From contig OZ023180.1 in assembly GCA_963995505.1 (NCBI GenBank), positions 1,984,501 through 2,048,500 on the forward strand: 64,000 nucleotides of DNA. Reading direction: 5' to 3'. The notes beneath the pieces were generated by a model, which worked only from the letters and a program-made list of their open reading frames with translations, was not told the origin of the DNA and did not search any database. Positions 1-10,249 of this stretch are shown piece by piece; position 1 is the stretch's first letter; each line of letters begins with the position of its first letter. Origin of the DNA: Hypericum androsaemum (taxonomy: Eukaryota; Streptophyta; Magnoliopsida; Malpighiales; Hypericaceae). Position numbers and translations under genes: made by a program.

Positions 1-690
1 TGGTTTGGGAACCACAACTTCTTATTCAAGAGTCTGATTGAGTTGATTCAAGTTTCTTTGCAAAGGTGGGACATATATCTATAACTTTTTAGTTCATGAC
101 TCTCTAAATTCGAAGTATAAGAATATCAAAAATATATTTGAAGTCAATAGTCGAGAAAGTACGAGTACAAGTTTTGATTTGAGAGCCACAACTTCTTATT
201 CCGGAGTCCAATTGAGTTAATTCAAGTTGCTTTATGAAGGTGGGATATATGTCTACAATTTTTTAATTTATGACTTCTCCAAATTTGAAGTAGAAGAATG
301 TCAAAAATATATTTGAAGTTAATAGTCGAGCGAGTTACGAGTACGAATACGAGTTTCGATTTGGAAGCCACAACTTCTTATTCTGGAGTCCAATTGAGTT
401 GGTTCAAGTTGCTTTGTGAAGGTGGGATATATATCTACAACTTTTTAATTTATAACTTCTCCAAATTCGAAGTATAAGAATGTCAAAAATATATTTGAAG
501 TCAATAGTCGAGCGAGTTACGAGTACGAGTTTCGATTTGGGAGCCACAACTTCTTATTCCGGAGTCCAATTGAGTTGATTCAAGTTGCTTCGTGAAGGTG
601 TGACATATATCTACAACTTTTTAGTTTATAACTTCTCCAAATTCGAAGTATAAGAATATCAAAAATATGTTTGAAATTAATATTCGAATA
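1..690. repeat. Tandem repeat, about 177-bp unit, four copies
   Basis: Four head-to-tail copies of an AT-rich unit are visible. The shared string CCACAACTTCTTATTC starts at 12, 186, 368 and 544, giving spacings of 174, 182 and 176 bp. Each unit also carries a 'gaagtataagaat' block and an 'atagtcgag' block. The array is cut by the window edge, so its left limit is unknown. The unit is close to a nucleosome length, as in many plant satellites, but I recognise no named family. No coding potential is seen. Confidence 0.85.
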
Positions 691-978
691 ATTTAGTTAT
701 GTCAAAAATTAGAATACAAATTGTGAATCAAAATATGTCAATATTGGGCTCTATTTTTTATAGATATTTAAAAAAAGAATTTTAATTTTGTTAAAGATAA
801 CTTCAATTTTTATAACTACACAAATATTATCTTAAAAAATCTATTTTTTACGAATAATATTATGCCAAGTGGAACTAAATAGAAAAAAAAGTTAAAAAAT
901 TGACATGGCAAAAATTGACGCGCGCGAACTGCGATCGGCTGACTGCACTCGCGCGGCCAATCCTCCCATTTTCTTAGC

Positions 979-979
<1 letters not shown>
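691..979. other. AT-rich spacer
   Basis: AT-rich sequence between the tandem repeat and the TA microsatellite, with a short GC-rich island near 915-960. I see no gene or recognisable repeat. Confidence 0.5.

Positions 980-1049
<70 letters not shown>
980..1049. repeat. (TA)n microsatellite
   Basis: About 35 uninterrupted AT dinucleotides, roughly 375 bp upstream of the Aux/IAA start codon. Confidence 0.97.
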
Positions 1050-1053
<4 letters not shown>

Positions 1054-1422
1054 TAATAACTACCTGCGCGAGCGTTTGCTCGCTGCTGCGGATAGCCTAA
1101 CTAAAATAAAATAAGCATAATTACTAGTTGATCTAATTGGCCGTAGAGAAAGCTAGGTGAAAAACCTCGAATATCAACGACAAAGAATTCTCCACGTGTC
1201 AAGAACCCACTAGATAATTTAAATCGGCACCTATTCCGACGAGAAGAGAGCTATATATTATTATTGGAGCAACCTCTCCATTTTTTCTCTCTCTACCTAT
1301 CTATCTTTAGCTGTCGAAAACCCAAAAGAAAGCAAGAAAGAAGAAGAAGACACAGACGCAAAGAAGGAAGTTGCAAAAAACAACCAACCAAACAAACAAA
1401 CTACTGTTTGCTCAGGAAAAAA
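1050..1422 (+). promoter_or_regulatory. Putative promoter and 5' leader of the Aux/IAA gene
   Basis: A palindromic G-box CACGTG lies at 1193-1198 (context tccacgtgtc, also ABRE-like). A TATA-like stretch (ctatatatta) sits near 1250-1260, followed by a CT-rich then purine-rich leader typical of plant 5' UTRs. An open frame runs from 1264 into the gene, but its first 53 codons are low-complexity Arg/Lys-rich leader, so I treat them as untranslated. I saw no clear auxin-response TGTCTC element. Assignments are inferred from position and sequence only. Confidence 0.45.
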
Positions 1423-3585
1423 ATGACTGCTTTAGCGGTGGATCGCGGCCTGAACCTGCAAGCGACGGAGCTCTGCCTGGGGCTTCCGGGTGGTAAGAAG
1501 AAGATGCTCGGCGATCATCAGGTGGCGGTGGATCAGGCGGTGGCACCGAAAGCGAGTGGGAGCAAGAGAGGGTATGAGGAGACTGTTGACCTCAAGCTCA
1601 ACTTGGAGCCAGCCAAGGAAGAAGGTCGCCATGGCCATGGGGTTGATCTGAACCAGGACTTTAATGGTGGTGGTGCTGTTGCCAATGGGAATGAAGCTGT
1701 TAATTCCTCCAAGGACAAGGCCCTTCTCTCTCCTCCTGCTGCCGCCGCCACCAAGGATCATGCTAAACCCCCTGCCAAGTATGTTATCAGAAACTATAAT
1801 ACTATTTGGACCGACTTCGGACCGATTTTCTCTCTCTTTTTTCAGCCCTCATCGTATGAGCAATATTTTGTGTAAATAGTAATATCATATGTGTTATATA
1901 TATGTTGAAATTATTAGAATTGTGAAACTTTTATTATATGCTTGCTTACTAATGAACAATATTTGAACTCGAGTAGGGTTTTTCAACTTACAACTGTATG
2001 GTTTCCGTTGTAATATTTACGGATAACGACTTAACTAATTAAAGAAACCACTTGTTATCGTGGATCTCGTGATGAACATCAGGGCGCAAGTTGTGGGATG
2101 GCCACCAGTGAGATCGTACAGGAAGAACATGATGTCTCAGAAGAACAGCAGCAGCCCTGGAGAAGGAGATCAGAAGGGAATAAGCAACACGAGCATCGTC
2201 GTCAACGGCGGAGGCGCGGCTTTTGTGAAGGTTTGCATGGATGGTGCACCTTATCTTCGCAAGGTGGACCTCAAGATGTACAAGAGCTACCAGCAACTCT
2301 CTGATTCCCTGGCCAAGATGTTTAGCTCCTTCACCATGGGTAAGCAACCAATCATCTTTACATGGCATTTTATGATGCCACACATGCACTTAGATTCATA
2401 TATTAGACGAATTTACGGAGATCCAAATTTAATACCCGACATATGTAATTATATATCTTAAAAAAAAGCAAGTCACTTTATGTGTCTCCTTGAAAAAAAA
2501 ATAGAGTAGATAAATCGCCAAAAGAAGCTCCAAATCAAGATGCTGGTGGTGATCATATGTGTATTTTTAGACATCTTATATCGAAATGCGAGAGTTCGAA
2601 TCCAGATTTATCAGATTTATTCATTTTTTGTTCTTTCTTTACCGCATAACTAACTATCCTATGATTATGTATATGTACGTATGATGATATAATATTATTG
2701 TGTTTATTTGATTAGATCTAAGTGGGTATTGGATAAATTAATTTAACAAGGTGGTATTTTGTGGATGTAATAATTAATGAAGGTAACTATAATGGAGCCC
2801 AGGGGATGATAGACTTTATGAACGAAAGCAAGTTGATGGATCTTCTCAACAGCACCGAGTATGTGCCAACCTATGAAGATAAGGATGGCGACTGGATGCT
2901 CGTGGGCGACGTCCCATGGGAGTAAGTCCCTGTAAAATTATTTTGTCAATTTCCCTAAAACCATTTCTCCCTAAAACCGTGTTCTCTTTCGGCACACTGT
3001 TTACTTTTGTAATTAATCACTAACACGAACAAATAATTAGATCAACCAGTATTAAATACAGAAAATTTTGTTAACTTTCAAAAATTTACCCATTTGAGGT
3101 CTCTTTGTAGTAAATATTACTATGTAGTATTTATATTTAATAAAGAGAATTTACTTATAAAAAATTTTCAAAAGTCTAATCAGAGCGGGGGTAGTATATA
3201 ATTAAAAAATAATATTAAGAATTTATTATAGAATATATCTATATAAATTAAAGGTAATTATGTCTTCTAAACTATATATTAATGCAGGATGTTTGTTGGT
3301 TCATGCAAACGCTTGCGCATCATGAAAGGATCCGAAGCCATCGGTCTCGGTAAGCCCGCCACCTTCCCTTTCCAAGCCACTTCACTCACTTTTCATTTAT
3401 TTTATTCTTTGACCATAAATGAAGCTTTGACCATAAAATGAAACTTTAAAATTCTAGTATATCGCCTGATTTCAATCTGAATTAGAAGATTTATGAATGT
3501 TGCATCATGATTTATTAACCAAACTTTATTTTAATTTTTGATTTTAGCTCCAAGAGCTATGGAGAAGTGCAAGAGCAGAATCTGA
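1423..3585 (+). CDS. Aux/IAA auxin-response repressor
   Basis: Nuclear short-lived repressor that binds ARF transcription factors and is degraded through the TIR1/AFB auxin receptor. Exons by GT-AG sites: 1423-1778, 2083-2339, 2783-2921, 3288-3349 and 3548-3585, giving an in-frame 283-aa protein. All four family domains are present. Domain I has the EAR repression motif TELCLGLPG (15-23), and there is a second LxLxL at 56-63. A KR pair (48-49) precedes the domain II degron GWPPVR (124-129). The PB1 fold of domains III/IV (about 166-271) keeps the invariant Lys in YLRKVDLK and the acidic EDKDGDWM loop. A basic KRLRIMK stretch fits a nuclear signal. The C-terminus [11 protein letters not shown] resembles the IAA7/14/16/17 clade. 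One oddity is Cys170 where many relatives have Ser before [12 protein letters not shown] 1423 was chosen because the EAR motif normally lies near the N-terminus. Confidence 0.96.
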
Positions 3586-3775
3586 ACTCTGCTTGGATGC
3601 CTCTACAACAGAAAAGGCTCTTTATATATGCTAGACGCATTTGAAATAGTGGTGGTGGTGGTGGTGACGTTCTTTTTTTTTTTGGATTGCGTTTTGTATT
3701 CCTATTTGATGGTGTATAGAACATGGAATTTGTAACGCAGAGGAGGCAAAATAAACTTAACACCCTATTATCGTC
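3586..3775 (+). promoter_or_regulatory. 3' UTR with polyadenylation signal of the Aux/IAA gene
   Basis: AATAAA lies at 3750-3755, about 165 bp after the stop codon, preceded by a GGT repeat (near 3650-3665) and a T tract. The cleavage site is not determinable from sequence alone. Confidence 0.5.
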
Positions 3776-4952
3776 TCTGGATTGTTTAATTCTGTCTTTA
3801 TAAAACTAATTTGGTTTGCTTATTAATCACCGCTAGTGTGTGCTGTGTTGTGTTTGCCCTACATATTTTGTTCCTTCCATTTTAATCAATGTTATCACGT
3901 ATTCGAGTCATGGTCAACTCGAACCTGAATTACTCCGGTAGCTCCAACAAGGCCACGTGATCATGGAGGGAGGGGAACAAGGCCATGTGCAATGTTGATG
4001 GATCTCAATTGCGCCGATATATTCGTTGAATGAATGTGGTTGGAATGATGCTAGCTAGCTAGTACTATTGGATGCCTCTATATATCTCTATTAAATTGTG
4101 ATATGCTCATACATATTTTATGTCTAACAAGGAGTAAAATTTAATTGTACATTAGAGAAATAGTACACCAAACTTGCAGGGTCGCGTTTTCTATGGGAAA
4201 AGAAGACAAGTAGGGCATATATTTCTTAGAAAATTTGTTTCTTGCGCCACCGTACACGTGCTCACATTTTGATGCAATAAAGTTTCTTGGATCTGACGCT
4301 AGTACAAGTCTATATATAACCTTACATAAACCAATAAGTTCTATTTCAGAATTATTTTAAGTTAAGCAGATTTTTTAAATTTGGGTATTTAAAAATGTAG
4401 TAGTGTTAAATAATTGTTGAATGATTTTGTAAATTGTAAAATTAAGTTAGTTGACCTGTTTAGATATCAAGTAGTATAAAAAATATAACCAAAAATAAGA
4501 ATAATGCATGTTCTTTAAAAATTATGCAAGTTACGATGTTCAAATTCTGTGACATGGTCTTAAGTCTTATACATGTTATTTTTTTATAACTTATTAATCT
4601 AGAAAAATATTTCTCAAAAGAAATCTATATTAGACAATCCACCGTGCAAAGCTGGCAATGCCACTCCCTTAATCCTGGCTTTTAATGTGCCTAAAAGTCA
4701 ATTCCCTCGAAAAGCGCATACGCCCAAAAAGGGGAAAACCCATTTGTTCCTGTAACCGAGGCCCATTTCCCATTACGTGGACAGATCCGGCCCATTGGAT
4801 CATAGATTTACAATTGTTGAAGATATGAAAAGGCCCAGCCACCTCGATATCTTATTGGACGGCCCACGAGTACAAGAAGCCATTAAACCTGAAAAGCCTT
4901 CTAGGTGTTGGGTTCAACTTCAAGTGTTACGAATGTAAATGATGTTATTGGC
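3776..4952. other. Intergenic spacer
   Basis: AT-rich sequence with a short GC-richer patch near 4640-4930. I see no gene, tRNA or clear repeat. Confidence 0.5.
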
Positions 4953-5545
4953 AATGTTTTAAAAATAGTGGTTGGACCGGTCAGACTACTACTGGGAATT
5001 AAACCCGTGTCGATTTTTTTCTAAAACCCAGAAAGTGGTTCGATCTGTCAAAATTTGGTCGGACCACTCGGTAAGGTGCTTTCTGGGTAACCTGGTTCGC
5101 CCGGATCAGAAAAATTAATGTTTATTTTTTCCATTTTATCAAATTTAATTTAGAAACAAAATCTCAAATTCCATGCTCGGAACCTGTACAACACTTTTGG
5201 TTCACAACAAACTTATCTTTTTAATAATTCTCGATAATATGCCAACTAAGTCAAACAAATTTAACTAATATGTCGAACAAGAAAACTTGTATAATCATCT
5301 TCTTGTACTTCTAGACTTATTTAATTCATCTTTGAAGACTTTGTTTGGATAAATTGTATAACAAAGTTGATAAATATTTGAAATTATTTGGTATTTTATA
5401 ATTTTTTAATGTTAAATTAAATTTATTTAATCTTATTTAATAATATTAATATAAAATAGAAGTTCTGGTCTGACCGATGAGATGGACCAAAAATTTTAAG
5501 AATTTCGGGTCGCCTTCCGGGTCAGTTTTAAAAATATTAGTTATT
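4953..5545 (+). repeat. Left arm of an inverted repeat pair (dispersed element)
   Basis: This block pairs in inverted orientation with 9318-9895. Diagnostic shared strings include ACAATTCTCG, CAACTAAGTCAAA and GAAAACTTGTAT, which appear reverse-complemented near 9530-9640. The arm itself begins with GTTTTAAAAAT and ends with GTTTTAAAAATATTAG, so each arm may be its own element. An imperfect flanking duplication (GTTATTGG near 4944, GTTATTTGG near 5529) supports that reading. No coding capacity is seen. Confidence 0.7.
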
Positions 5546-5849
5546 TGGAGCTCGACGAGGTATCACCTTGGAGTTGCTCACATGTTGGCGATGTTAGGTA
5601 TGGAGTCTGAGTATGAGTGAAGTATTCGGGTGGTTCGAGTGAAGAGCCGTGAGGATGGTCCGAGAGTTGATCGATTGGGTTCAGAGTTCGGGGATGCTCG
5701 GAGAATCAATCGAGTCAAGAGTCGAGTGAAGACGTCGAGGACATCCGGGGTCGTGCGGCTCGAGTGAAGAGCTAGAGGATGATCGGGGGTGAAGATCAGG
5801 TCAAGAGACAAAGTCGAGGAGGCAAAACGAAGAGTCGAGGCTGAGGCAC
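5546..5849. other. Spacer between inverted-repeat arm and relic LTR
   Basis: GA/CGAG-rich sequence with repeated 'gagtgaagag' and 'tcgag' words. It may belong to the decayed LTR that follows. No gene recognised. Confidence 0.4.
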
Positions 5850-6746
5850 CTGACGGGCGCTAGGAACCCCCCCCTCCCCCAGTAGGCCAAAGGATTGGCG
5901 GGCGCCAATCCTTTGGCAGTAGCTCGCAGCAGCTTGCACCTGGCGACCGCCAGGTGCTTGGCGGACGCCAGGCTGTCCGAGAAAAGAAGTTTTTCATAGA
6001 CCATTTTGCCCCTCCCGACCCCAATAAGTTGTCTAGGTTGTGGGCACTATAAATACCCATTGTTAGCCTCTAAGAAGGGTTGGCAAAGAGTTGCCCACTT
6101 CTCCAAAGAGAAAGAGAGAAGAGGGAGGAAGGAGAAATGCTCTACAGGTGAAGGAGAGGCCAAGTGCCCACTCCTCCAATTGAAAGAGGAGAATGAGAAG
6201 AAGAAGTGTGCCATAAAGGCACCCAACCTGAGTGAAGGGTTGTCTCTGAGTGAAGGAAAAGATAAAAGATCCAAGAAAAAGGGTTGCCTCCAAGTGAATG
6301 AGGACAAAGAAGAAGACCCAAGAAGAAGAGTTGTCTCCAAGTGATGGAGGAAGAGAAGAAGAACTCCAAGTGATGGGCAAATCCAAGAAGAAGGGTTAGC
6401 CACTCCGAGTAAAGGAGGTGGTGCTCTCCGAGTGAAGGAGAGTTATCCGACGTGTGGGTAGAGCCCAAGTTAAGGGCCTTGCCAAAAGAAGGATTAGCCA
6501 CCCTGAGTGAAGGAGGTGGTGCTCTCCGAGTGAAGGAGAGTTTGCCCGAAGAGTGGATAGAGCCCAAGCCTAGGATTTTGCCAAGAGTGAGAGCTCCTAA
6601 TAGTGTGGGTAGAACCGGGTAACCAAATTTTTGTGTCCCTTCTTGTGCTTTCTTTGTACTTTGTGCGTTGTACTTCTCGTGGTTAGCTCGTATGTATTTT
6701 CTGTTTGCGTTGCTTGGATCTACAGAAAGTGGATAATTTCTCCAAT
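5850..6746 (+). mobile_element. Decayed 5' LTR and leader of a Ty1-copia element
   Basis: It matches 8429-9010 in direct orientation: both carry the C-rich run, the 'cttgcacctggcgaccgccagg' region, a TATA-like 'gcactataaataccc' (near 6044) and the closing 'gtttgcgttgcttg..tctac' segment. Positions 6060-6560 hold imperfect purine-rich repeats built on 'gagtgaaggag'. A primer-binding-like site TAGTATCAGAGCC follows at about 6750, consistent with initiator-Met tRNA priming. Confidence 0.75.
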
Positions 6747-6749
6747 AAC

Positions 6750-8215
6750 TAGTATCAGAGCCTGGGTTAGGGCGTGGTAAAAGCAACCATGATGGGTGAA
6801 GTGAAATATCTCGTGGAGAAGTTTGATGATATGAAGAAAGAGGAGTGGAAGCTCTTAGACCAAAAAGTGATGAGTGTGGTGTGCTTGTCCTTGTCTAGGA
6901 GTGTGATGACCAAGGAGGGTGCATTGTATGCTATGAGGAATGCCCATGAGAGCATTGGCCTTGTGAGTGTGACGGAAGATGCGGAATAGCATTGTCGACT
7001 TAGCCATATTTGGGAGAAGAGGATGAGGGTGATTTATTCAAGAGGGAAGCTACCAAGCTTGAAGACCGTAGATGTGGATCTTCGTGAGCCTTGTGGTCTT
7101 GGAGAGCAGAGAGTGAGCTCTTCAAGAGGTAGCAGTTTTTGAAAAGATGAGAAGCTTAAATTGCTCCAAGTGAAAGGATCGGCACCGGTGGTATCCTTGG
7201 GTGGTTCGTGCTACATGACCTCAATTGGTAAGAAAGATCTTGAGGTGTGCTTGAGATCGAGAAAATGGCAAAGAGTACAAGCTCTAAGAGTTTAAGAAGT
7301 ACTGTAAAGCGATAGAGAGTCGTAAGGAGAAGACAGTAGCTGGAAACTCTCAAAGAAGATGGCATCGTAGAGAAGATGAACACGACAACCAAGTGAGAGC
7401 CATGCGAGTGAAGTATGGGCTACCAAAGATGTTGAGGGCAGATGCAGTGAACACCGTCGCTTACTTGATCAATATAGTACCATCAAGCCCTTAGGAGAGT
7501 GTGATACCGGAGGAGGCTTGAAGTGGGAAGAAGATTGATCTACTTCATCTTCGTGTCTTTGGTTGTGTGTCGTTTGTTCATGTTGATGCAGGTGAGAAGA
7601 GCAAGCAAGATGCCGAGTCCATGGTAAAGGACGAGGGGAGCTTTGCTGATGATGTGGGTTCTAGCAGTGAGACGGTCGAGAGAGACATCTCAAAATTGGG
7701 TGGGAGCAAGAATGTACCGAATGGCCAGGAGGCCAGTGAGGAGAAGGTGAAACCAAGTTCTCCACCGCCAGTAGTTTCACAGCGGAGTTCCACAAGTGAA
7801 GGTGGTTCATCATAGTGGTTCTCGCCCGCCAACTACTATCTCTTTTCGATAGATGGTGAGCCAGGAGATCATACAGAGGCGCAGCGGAGTGAGCATGTGG
7901 CCAAGAGGATGCTGGCAAAAAGTGAGAAGATGGAGTCGTTAAGTGCTAACGAGACTTGGAGAATAGTCAAACTCCATAGTGGCAAGGTATGGTATGATTG
8001 GAAGGCTAGAAGAGTTAGTATGGCAAAGGAGAACGAGTGTTGCAAGGAGAGAGCTCAGAAGCGAAAGACTGTAGGTACTTTCACGGGTGGTCATATGAGG
8101 TATACAAAGGAGCATACAAGATCAGTGATAGCGGATCCGGTGGGAGTTGTGAGAAGTCTTTTGAGGAATCCTGGAAAGCAATGTGAGAAGACAAAGAAGT
8201 GGGTGCCCGTCCACT
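6750..8215 (+). pseudogene. Relic gag-pol of a Ty1-copia (TNT1-like) element
   Basis: Collinear with, but highly decayed from, the young copia element at 57337-62305. After the primer site come a short gag piece (6787-6988), a GAG-pre-integrase stretch (KRMRVIYSRGKLPSLKTVD near 7015-7075), integrase fragments (MRVKYGLPKML, then LRVFGCVSFVHVDAGEKS, about 7400-7600), a Ser/Pro-rich linker (7620-7830), and RT remnants. The RT start (SLSANETWRIVKLHSGK, about 7936-7986) is followed closely by a piece matching the late RT region (ADPVGVVRSLLRNPGK, about 8130-8180), so the catalytic core is deleted. Many stops and frameshifts are present. No function is expected. Confidence 0.85.
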
Positions 8216-8239
8216 TTACAAGCTTTGTAGAGGAAGGCC

Positions 8240-8428
8240 AAAGTGCTGTTTGGGATGAAGGTCACCTAGTGATAGGTGATTGATGAAGAGGTTAGTCTCC
8301 GGGTGAGAGATTGCATAGAGATGAGAATCGCCTAGTGAGAGGTGGTTCGTGGATGTGATTAGTCTCCGGGTAGGAGATTGACAAATGAAGATGAGGATAG
8401 CCTAGTGACGGGTGGTTCGTGTGGAGCT
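8240..8428 (+). repeat. Short imperfect tandem repeat
   Basis: The phrases 'ttagtctccgggt..gagattg' and 'cctagtga..ggtgg/gat' recur at about 8265-8310, 8328-8385 and 8400-8421, an imperfect unit of about 75-85 bp. The array adjoins the relic 3' LTR. Confidence 0.7.
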
Positions 8429-8454
8429 CCCCCCCCCCCCCCCCCCCCCCCCCC
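8429..8454. repeat. Poly-C tract (26 C)
   Basis: Uninterrupted run of about 26 C on the plus strand, at the point equivalent to the C-rich run in the partner LTR near 5868-5880. It can form i-motif or G-quadruplex structures, and its length may be affected by assembly error. Confidence 0.95.
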
Positions 8455-9012
8455 AAGTGAGCCAAAGGACTCGCAGCAGCTTGCACCTGGCGACCGCCAG
8501 GCCATTAGGGAAAAGAAATTTTTTATGGACCATTTTGCTCCTCCTGACCCCAATAAGTTGCCTTAAGTTGTGGGCACTATAAATACCCATTGTTAGCCTC
8601 ATTGTTGTAATGTGTGGTTGCCATTGTCAAAATTCTCCAAAGAGGAAAGAGAGAAGAGGAAAGAAAGAGAGAAAGAGTGAGCTGAGTGAAGGCATCCATT
8701 GTTGTGAGAGCAAGTGATGCTCGAACGTGATATAGTAGAATCTCTCCTCCTGGCTTGGAAGTCCCCGGATGTAGATCGTTGTGGATCGAACCGAGTAACC
8801 AAATTTTTGTGTCCCTCCTTGTGCTTTCTTTGTGCGTTGTACTTCTCGTGGTTATCGTGGTTAGCTCATATGTATTTTCTGTTTGCGTTGCTTGGGTCTA
8901 CGGGAAGTGCGTTGTGCTTTTTTTGTGCGTTGTACTTCTCGTGGTTATCGTGGTTAGCTCATATGTATTTTCTGTTTGCGTTGCTTGGGTCTACAGGAAG
9001 TGGGTAATTTTT
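8455..9012 (+). mobile_element. Decayed 3' LTR of the relic copia element
   Basis: Direct counterpart of 5850-6746, with the same TATA-like 'actataaataccc' (about 8577). It contains an internal tandem duplication: the block ending in TTTGCGTTGCTTGGGTCTAC occurs at about 8823-8902 and again at about 8918-8996. Short open frames here (8714-9132) are products of that duplication and not genes. Confidence 0.7.
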
Positions 9013-9317
9013 CCAAGAGGCGAGGAAGGTTCTTTGGATCACAGCCATTCCGCCTTCTTGAAAGGGACAAGCGATTTGGCATGCGTCCTTAACTCGGAAA
9101 TGTACCTCCAAGTCTCCAACTACTCGACGTAGTGTGGCCTAGCTTTTTGTATGTGTGTTATATTACGATCTAGGTCTTCCTGTTGAACTATGTTCTATAT
9201 TCTTCCCTTCGTTTCCATATCTTTGTTTAGCTTCTGCTACTCAAGGATGATAAGTTCTAATATATCTGATTGGCTGTAACCAAATGAATGTAGATCAACA
9301 TGGGAGTAGGGATGACA
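9013..9317. other. Spacer
   Basis: No gene or clear repeat recognised between the relic LTR and the right inverted arm. Confidence 0.45.
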
Positions 9318-9895
9318 ATTAATATTTTTAAAACCGGACCCAGAGGCAGCTCACAAATCTTCAATTTATTGGTTTACCTGGTCGGGCTGCCGGTCGGAAC
9401 ATAAATTTTTCTTTAATACTAATAATTATTAAATAAAGTGAAAAAAATTAATTTAGCATAAAAATGATAGCATTCCAATATTTACCAGCTTTGGTATATA
9501 ATTTATTCAAACATAGTCTTCAAACATTAATTTAACAAATCTAAAAATACACGAAGATGATGATACAAGTTTTCTTCTTTTTCTTTGACATATTAAACAC
9601 ATTTATTTGACTTAGTTGACATATTAACGAGAATTGTTGAACAATAAGTTTATTATTGTCATCCGAAAATGAGTGTGGAGGTGAAAATATTGGTTCTTTA
9701 ATAAGATAAAATAAAAAAAATAAATATTAATTTTTTCTGATAAAGACGAACTGAGTCACTCGAAATGTCTGATCAGACAATCCGACCAAATTTGTGCAGC
9801 CGAATCGCTCTCAGATTTTTATTAAAATATCGACCTGGAATTAGTCCCTGGTAACGGTGAAACCACGGGTTTGAAAACATTCATGATCATGAGCA
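9318..9895 (-). repeat. Right arm of the inverted repeat pair
   Basis: Reverse complement of the 4953-5545 arm with many substitutions. The arms end in ATATTTTTAAAACCGG (about 9326) and GTTTGAAAACATTC (about 9870). Together they bracket the whole relic copia element. Confidence 0.7.
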
Positions 9896-10249
9896 GGATT
9901 CGATTACAACCACCATAATTTAATTAAGAAAATGTTTTTCCTCCAAAGGAAATTCAGAACAAGCCATGATGCCGGTGATGCTGGATCTGCATTGGAACTT
10001 TTACCGGCACCGAACTTTCACACTACCTCTGCCAGGTGGCTGCCGCTCACTGGCTAACTCTTCTCAATCAAACTGGGCAAAAACAAAGATCAATAACAGT
10101 TGCTCCTTCCCGTCCTCTGTTTCCGTTGCCACTTTCCACGCTTTAAAGCTAAGAAAGCCCTAAACCTCTCTCCGTGATCTTCCTTCCGTCCGCCTTTATT
10201 CCTTTTCAAATCCCCAACCAAGAAACCCAACTCCGTTACCGTTAAAAAA
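9896..10249 (+). promoter_or_regulatory. 5' flank and leader of the SEC23 gene
   Basis: Only about 350 bp separate the inverted-repeat arm from the SEC23 ATG. The sequence becomes C/T-rich from about 10020, as in plant 5' UTRs. A 65-codon open frame at 9966-10163 could be an upstream ORF but has no recognisable content. No firm TATA box was identified. Confidence 0.35.

Noticed and set aside
1..690. CRISPR-like spaced repeats
   Set aside because: The whole 177-bp unit repeats without unique spacers, and the context is a plant genome.
1264..1422. Upstream extension of the Aux/IAA frame (53 codons)
   Set aside because: Arg/Lys-rich low-complexity leader. The family EAR motif expects a start close to ATG 1423.
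8714..9132. Two overlapping frames with repeated hydrophobic segments
   Set aside because: They arise from the tandem duplication inside a relic LTR and do not form a membrane protein gene.
4953..9895. A single 4.9-kb terminal-inverted-repeat transposon
   Set aside because: No clean target duplication at the outer ends and no transposase. The interior is a recognisable copia relic, so I list the arms as a repeat pair instead.
9966..10163. 65-codon frame upstream of SEC23
   Set aside because: No recognisable domain. It lies in the probable 5' leader and could at most be an upstream ORF.
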